Of a stretch of 64,000 bases of DNA, positions 57,751 through 64,000 are shown piece after piece. Numbering within the stretch: position 1 is the stretch's first letter; every line of letters starts with the position of its first letter. Source of the stretch: Trochalopteron elliotii (lineage: Eukaryota > Chordata > Aves > Passeriformes > Leiothrichidae). The notes under the pieces were generated by a model. It saw only the letters and a program-made list of their open reading frames with translations. It was not told where the DNA came from and ran no database searches. The DNA lies in the NCBI GenBank assembly GCA_024734555.1, contig JANPWX010000126.1:1077801-1141800 (forward strand), in the 5' to 3' direction. Both the position numbers and the translations under genes were made by a program.

Positions 57751-59063
57751 AGTCACAGCATTTTTGCACTTCCAAGAAAAGAGTAAATGAACCTGTCTGG
57801 ACGGGATAGACCTCAGGTTGTCCAGAGAATTTTAATTCAGTCTTTGTGTGTGTGCGTTATGAAAGACCTGAGCTGTGTGTCTACACAGTTTTCCTTAACA
57901 CCTCTGAGGTATTCTGTGCTCTTGCTCTTTTTTCTTTGTGTCCCATTTTTAGTTGTTTAATTCATATGATCCAGATGAGGGCAGACTGCATGCTGGGCCA
58001 GGGAGAGAGGCAGGAGGGATAATAGAAGTCTTTGTGGGGAGTAACCCACAGTTTGGATGTCATATTTAAAAAGTACGGTACAGAGTACAGATGTTATGGG
58101 TTGTATTAGCTTGGTCTGCAGGGAATGACATCCTGTATTGGATGAAATGGTTTGACCTCTTCTATTGAAATGCTAATGTTTGACCATTTCCTCCAGCAAA
58201 GTGAGTCTCATTATTTCTCATTGTAGCCTACGTTTACCCTTCCTCCACTCTGCGCCACCCTGACCCCAGAGTTTCTGCTTTTCCAATATGCACTTAAAAT
58301 TTGTCTGCTGTGTGATCGTTTTATGAGGTGATATCATGAAGCATAAGTATGTGTTCCAGCTGTGTTAGTGACCCTGCCTATAAACCAGGGAGGTTGGCTA
58401 AGCACTCTTGCCCTCTTGCTTAATGTGACTCACAACACGAAGATGCAATGGTCCAGACTGCAAATGCGAAAGAGAGTGAACAATCCAGATTAGACCCTGG
58501 AAAAAGGAAACTCTAAGTGAAACTGACTTTTTATCTCTTTGTGTCTTCATGTTGACACTACATTAGGAAGGCTGACATCAGATATCTCCAGAGGCCCAAA
58601 TCCAATTTTGAATCAAATGTAAAAGACCAGCTTGTAAAGGCCAAGAATGAATTGGTTCTGCCAGAAGAAAAATTAGCACAGAAACAAGCTTGTTTCCAGA
58701 GAATCTACTGAAATAATGACATGATGCCTTAATAGGGATTGTGCTTATCTGATTTTTTTTTAAATTAGTGAAAGTTCACCCTTTGAAATGACCATTGTGT
58801 ATAAGGAACATATCCATCTCCAAATTTGTTGCATGCAGTAATCTGTAGTTACGATTACTTAGCATTGAGACAGACTGCCCTTTTTATTCTCTGTGTCTGT
58901 TTTAACACTAATCCCTGAACAAACACTTACAAAGGCAAAACAGATATATGCCTGTCCTATTGAGAAGCTGCAGAGATTTTGTGCTGCTTAGCTGTCATGC
59001 CATTTCTTAGTGCCAAGTTCTCATATTGCTGCAGTTCTAGGCCATTTGCTGTTGCGGGAGAAG

Positions 59064-59071
59064 ATTTAGGT
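59064..59071 (+). repeat. Target-site duplication, left
   Basis: ATTTAGGT, identical to 59271-59278. The 8-bp length is diagnostic of hAT-superfamily insertion. Confidence 0.85.
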
Positions 59072-59270
59072 CAGTGGTTTTTCAACTTTTTTTGATTTGT
59101 GGACCCCTAAAAATTTTCTAGCAGTAGTGCAGACTCCTTTAGGAATTTCACATATGTAGATTGCTGTCTGGCACATATGAATTTTCTTTTTCTCAATCAC
59201 TTTTTTCAGACTCTTTAGAAGTATTTCATGGCCTTGCCAGGCTCTGCAGACCATAAACTGCAAACCAATG
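59072..59270 (+). mobile_element. Non-autonomous hAT-type DNA transposon (199 bp)
   Basis: It starts CAGTGGTTTTTCAACTTTTT and continues GATTTGTGGACCCCTAAAAA. It ends so that its reverse complement starts CATTGGTTTGCAGTTTATGG. These imperfect terminal inverted repeats (CAnTGGTTT..CA) match the usual CAGTGGTTCTCAA-type hAT/Charlie ends. The element is flanked by a perfect 8-bp duplication. It has no transposase, so it was mobilised in trans. The minus-strand ORF inside it is a shadow. Confidence 0.88.
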
Positions 59271-59278
59271 ATTTAGGT
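59271..59278 (+). repeat. Target-site duplication, right
   Basis: ATTTAGGT directly after the right terminus, matching the left copy base for base. Confidence 0.85.
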
Positions 59279-62200
59279 GAGCTCTTGAACCATTGCTTCT
59301 CCACATACACACTGCTGTAAAAGATGAGAATGCCATAAAATGAGTAACATGACCAATGTTTTGGGATTGTGACTTCCAGTATTTTACAGTCTGTCAAAGC
59401 TGAATGCAGGGTTTTTAAGTAGCCAGGGTTCACATATGAAAAACCCCATGGTGATGGTGTGCCAACACCCATGCTGTCCCATGCTCTCAGTGGCTGTGGA
59501 TGTCAAGCTAAGGGTGCTCCAACACCCCCATAAATCATAGTCAGTTGTCTCCAGAGTTAGCTAGCAGATAATACAGGCTTTTTGGCCTCTCAAAACCTAC
59601 CCCAAATAATGGTCTCCAACTAGATTTCTTTAGACTGAGGCAAGGCTTAGGAGGAAATGTGGGAAAATTAACAAAGAGGTGATACAGACTGGCAATGTGG
59701 CAGGTAAGAGGTGAGCTTTGACTCCTAAAAGGTAATTAAAATGATAAGCTGGATAAACTTGGGTCACAACGGGTCTTGGAATATTATTAGAACAGCTTTT
59801 TCCTTGCTGCACTAAAGAATGGTGAATCAAAGAAGGGCCATAAATAGAAAGTGATTTGGTCAAAGCAGGCCACTGGCTAGGAAAAGGAATGGGGCAAAAC
59901 ACCAAATGACAAAAACAGAGAGAATAATGCAGCAGTGAAGATACAAAGCAAAGAGAATATAATTAGGTGTTCCAGCTTCATGGATGGAAAGAAATGTGTT
60001 TGATTTGGTTTACAGAAAGAAACTATGAATGTGTACATTTTTTGACCAGGAGTGCCAAGAACGAGGTTGAAGTTGAAGATGATGTCTTGACCTGCATTTC
60101 CTCTTTCTCTCTTTTACTTGGCCTTTGTTGTAAACCTACTATTCTCTAGCCTGACACTGATCTCAAGGTCACTGTTTTCATTCTGCTCTTATCCCTCCTG
60201 CCAAGAGGTTTATAGAGCTTGGTGTTCTTTATAATGAAAGTATAGTGCCCATCAGCCAATACTTCCAGATTTTCAATTTTCTTTTTGGCCTCCTAAGGCT
60301 TTAATATGAAACCTTCCATCTCACTGTCCATCAGAACTACTGCTCCTGAATTATGGCCGATTTCCTCTTAATATCCACAGCAGGGATTTTTAAGAAATCA
60401 AATAACAAATAAAAAATGTTGCCACGTCCCCCAGGGTTGACTCCCTGCCAATAATAAGCCAGACAAGATGTTATGGGACCTTTTGTTTCTGTACAGGACA
60501 TAGAAGACAGAGCCTTCCCTTTCTCAGGGGACAGTTCAGCATAAACCAGGTTAGTGTGCAAGCCTGCATCTACAAAGGTAACGCCAAACAAAAACATCAA
60601 TGTGTCTCTAGAATATGGCATTGAGAGAAAGTGAGGGAAAACATAAGATGTTCCACTAATTCCAGTGTCTAGTCTGAAGATCATGCAATTTAGGGCACGT
60701 TATCATTTACAAAAACCATTAGTAGACTTCCAGGTATGTACTGCAAGTGATTTCTAATTATTATCTGTTGTCTCTTTTTCAGTGCCTACACCAGGCACAG
60801 CTTCCTACACAGTCACAGGAACCACTCCCAGCACTCAAGGCTTTGGTTCATGAATTCACTGTGCGTCCACTGCAATTCAAAGTCTACACAAGTGATCATA
60901 TTTTTAGCTGATGCAAAGTTGCTGATCAGTGACTGCACTGGAGCTCCACTGTTACATGCAGCTGAGAAATTAGTGGGGTGATCTTTTGGAATAATGAGCA
61001 TCTCTTCTGCGTCTCAGTAGGGTGTTAACTGACAGCCCTGGGTCCAAGATCACTCTAAAAATGGATTAATATAATATTCAGGGTCTTCTTTCATTCTGAC
61101 AATGTCCACGCTTATATGATATTATGGATTAATTGTGTTGGCTTTCACTGCTAGTGTTGACTGTTGTTGCTAATCTCAAAGCACAAAAAAGTAAATTTGC
61201 AAGAGGACAAATTACGTATATATCAGAGATTTTGTCTTTTAGTATTGGAGTCTCACAGAAATTTTCTCCTTGAATATTTATCCAGCAGAGATTTTACTGT
61301 CAAGTAGAAGATAACCAGGCATTCTTTCAGTAATATTTCTGTGGGAACCAGAATGACTTGACTGTGTGATTATTTTAGCTGCTGTGTAGATAAAAGAAAA
61401 ACATGAGCAGTGAAATGTTGAAAAGGTTTTGATATTATTATATGACTTCTCAGCAGTTTTCTTTTTTTCTTCCTCCTTTGTCTGGAAATAGTGATTAGAT
61501 CAATTTCCCTAAGAGTAAAGCACTCGCCTGTTCAAGGCAAAGTTTCTGTTTTAAGTGATAGATCTCTATTTTCTGAGCCAATGAAACTTCTCTGCTCTAA
61601 TGACATTTACAGACATGCTACTCATAGCTGACATTCCCTGCAGACCTATAGAAAACCTGATGACACTCCTGACCATGTTTTCTCCAGCTTTTCTGTGTCA
61701 TTTTTGTTCTTGTGTCCAGGTTTCTGTCCTTATTCATAAGCTGGTTGAAGCTACATACAGCTGCCACTGCATTTGTTACTTCTTCCTTCCCCAAGGTCTC
61801 TTTTTTCCAAGGGCTGAGATGGATGTATTTCTCCACTCAGCCACTCTTAAAGCTCTTTTCTGAGGAATGTGTCCTGTCTGAACTCAGCAGAACATGTGTG
61901 TGACATTAATTGTAGGATCAGTCAGCAGTTTCCAACTTGAAGAGAGTTTTACAAGTGAACAGCTGAAAAATTTCACTCTGGACACTGGAACCTTTGGCTC
62001 AGACTGGAGGGGTGCATCACTCACGAGGTACTTTGTGCAGGATGGACAGTTCTGTCCTTGGTGTGGATAACTCACACATTTTTATTTTCCAGTGGTGTAA
62101 ATCTGGCACCCTCTGGAGGAAGTATGTTTCAAAACAGTCAAAGGAAAGAAATATTTTAAAAGTCCCCTTTGACAAAATCAATTCTTTAACCAGACTGTAA

Positions 62201-64000
62201 ATTTTCCCAATTTTCTATGGATTCTTTGTGAAAATACTAATGTAATTTTTCTGTAGGCAGTTTTTCATTATGAAATAATACATGCATTTTTTTTCCTTAG
62301 ACTAAACACGTCAATCTAAGATTTACTGGGGAAGTGCTGGGGGATTTCTCAAACATCATGAATTATGTGATCAAAAAGAAAATTTGGACTGTCATCTATA
62401 AATGACAAGAAGAACCATTAAAAAGGTCAGTTTGAATCTGGTCCAAGAAAAATGAGAGTCAGTGTATGTCCATATGCTTGTGGCTAGGCTGGGCTCCTGT
62501 CAGGTAAGATGGGGGAAGACTTTACTGTAGGGCTGTGCCTGGATCTACAAAAAACCCTAAACCCATGTCTTGGAAAACCTAAGGCTATTAGGAATAGTTC
62601 CATTTTTCTAATCAAGTGGAATTGCTTTCTTTATTAGACAGAAGAGACAATCTGTTGGGGCTTGCAAGCTACATACAGAGTTTGATGTTTGGAAACTAAA
62701 AAGTGCCAAAGGCAAGAATTTGAACTGCTTTCCCCCACCAGCCTGGAGGGAAGAAGGGTGTAATCAATGCCAAAAGGTGTATTTACACTCCTTTAAAATT
62801 CCATTTGAACGTAACAAAATAGTTAGTTGTTAGCAATTTTTAAGAAGAAATGTAAATAAGGTTTCTTTTAAATTATTATTATTAGGTCTCTTTGGGAAAT
62901 ACCTGGCTGCATTTACAAAGTGGTTTCAAAGACAACTGGGAGTGTTGTTGATCAGTGTTGCATCCAGTGAATCTCACTCTGGAAGTGTGAACAACAATTG
63001 CATTATTTTTTATCTCTGTTTGCCAGTTGGGCACAGAGCAGCCTCTCCTCATTGCTCCTTCTCCCCCAGCAACAAAGCTCAGCTGTGGATTCTGCTGAGA
63101 GGATCTTCCCCCTGGGAACTGCATGGCTTCATTAGCTCCCCCGTGCATGATTTTGGTGTGTTGGTTTTGTTTGTTTTCCTGAAGGTCCTCTGAATTTCCC
63201 AGGGAGTCCTTCCTTTGGAGGTACTTAAACTCATTGCTGCTTAACCTTGTAACTCATGAGTAATTCCATGCTGGCTTTCCCTACTCTGAAAGGGTCCCAA
63301 ACACTGGCAGTGGTCAGTAATGGATGTCTGGATCAACAGCATAAGAAAAAGGACATAAGTGACACTTTTCTTCTTTCCTTTTCATGTGATGTCTCTGGCT
63401 GCCTTCCTTTTTCTACCACACAATAAGGAAGAAATCTGGGGCTGACTGCCTGACTTGGAAAACCCTTCATGTTAATAGTGTATTCTCATTTACAGCAAAC
63501 AGGAACACAGATTATCTGCAGGACTGGGCTATCAGTATTTGGAAAAATGCTTGAGTAAAACCCTGTCCTTGGTATGGGGTTTTTTTTGCACTGCAAAATT
63601 GTTTTTTCCTTAGCCACAGACAAGCAGCCAGCAGTCAGAAACCACAGCTGAAGATAGCTGTGGAATAATATTACTCTTGCTGGCTTAGGATGATTTTAAA
63701 TACTTTATTTTCCATGCAGAACACATAGTTACTAGTTTAATCATGAAATATGTTTTCCAAGTTGCTTTTGCCAGATCTGATATTAAGAATTTGATATTGC
63801 TTTCTCCAGAGGTGAAAAAAAAAATTGAGGAGAAAATTAAATAGCACCAGTCTTTCTGAATGTTATCTACAACAGGGTGATAGAGAGCTTCAAACATTAA
63901 TACAATACAAATGCATTTGAACATTTACAGTAGGATTTGAGTAGCTGCCTTCAGGTCCTTTTCAACCAAACTCATTTTTGTATTGTAATTTGTAAGGGTG
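59279..64000. other. Intergenic, no gene supported
   Basis: AT-moderate unique-looking DNA with short T and A runs (62288, 63821). Frames up to 115 codons occur on both strands without splice or domain support. No RNA gene or transposon was recognised. Confidence 0.5.

Larger units (their letters stand above)
55946..59071. other. Intergenic, no gene supported
   Basis: Holds a G/T-rich low-complexity stretch (57641-57750). Otherwise unique-looking AT-moderate DNA without a supported exon. Confidence 0.5.

Noticed and set aside
34080..64000. Neighbouring genes expected near FBRSL1 in other vertebrates (for example P2RX2 or POLE)
   Set aside because: I looked for their exons and recognised none in the last 30 kb on either strand.

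Overview
The window is vertebrate nuclear DNA, most likely from a bird. It has GT-AG introns, few repeats, ancient CR1/L3 and MIR-like fragments, short introns, and one gene whose exons translate into a well-known vertebrate protein family. No bacterial, viral or plasmid features were seen, and there is no operon logic to describe. The species assignment is an inference from repeat content and intron size.

The only gene I can support is the 3' half of FBRSL1 (fibrosin-like 1, an AUTS2 paralogue) on the + strand. Thirteen coding exons lie between 6178 and 31679. They splice with consistent phases at canonical GT-AG sites into one frame of 982 residues plus stop. The 5' exons and promoter lie upstream of the window. 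The exons encode, in order: a Pro/Gln/Ser-rich segment, a Ser/Pro segment, a His-rich (HX) repeat, the conserved AUTS2-family core (the [40 protein letters not shown] and [20 protein letters not shown] blocks), an Arg/Asp/Glu-rich stretch, and a long terminal exon with a SUMO-type motif, a charged coiled-coil-like helix and the C-terminal EAR. Family members are nuclear subunits of the PCGF3/PCGF5 variant PRC1 complexes. For AUTS2 the HX repeat is tied to p300 recruitment.

The 3'UTR runs from 31680 to a probable poly(A) site near 33475. It is followed at once by a small CpG-rich block (about 33530-34010). From 34080 to 64000 no protein-coding gene can be supported. This half holds AT-rich stretches, a two-unit tandem duplication (50244-50340), a CpG-rich block at 53900-54280 with a CpG-decayed partner at 55797-55945, an isolated exon-like ORF (55178-55477), and a 199-bp hAT-type element with a perfect 8-bp target-site duplication (59072-59270).

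The most interesting local structure is inside FBRSL1, in the intron before the His-rich exon. An array of about eight 33-nt units, five carrying a good 5' splice-site sequence, sits next to a strong G-quadruplex motif. Both lie just upstream of an alternative 3' splice site (12473). Using that site instead of 12725 would add exactly 84 in-frame codons. Using it together with a donor at 12633 would make a frame-shifting (poison) exon. I found no sign of a wholly new biological system.
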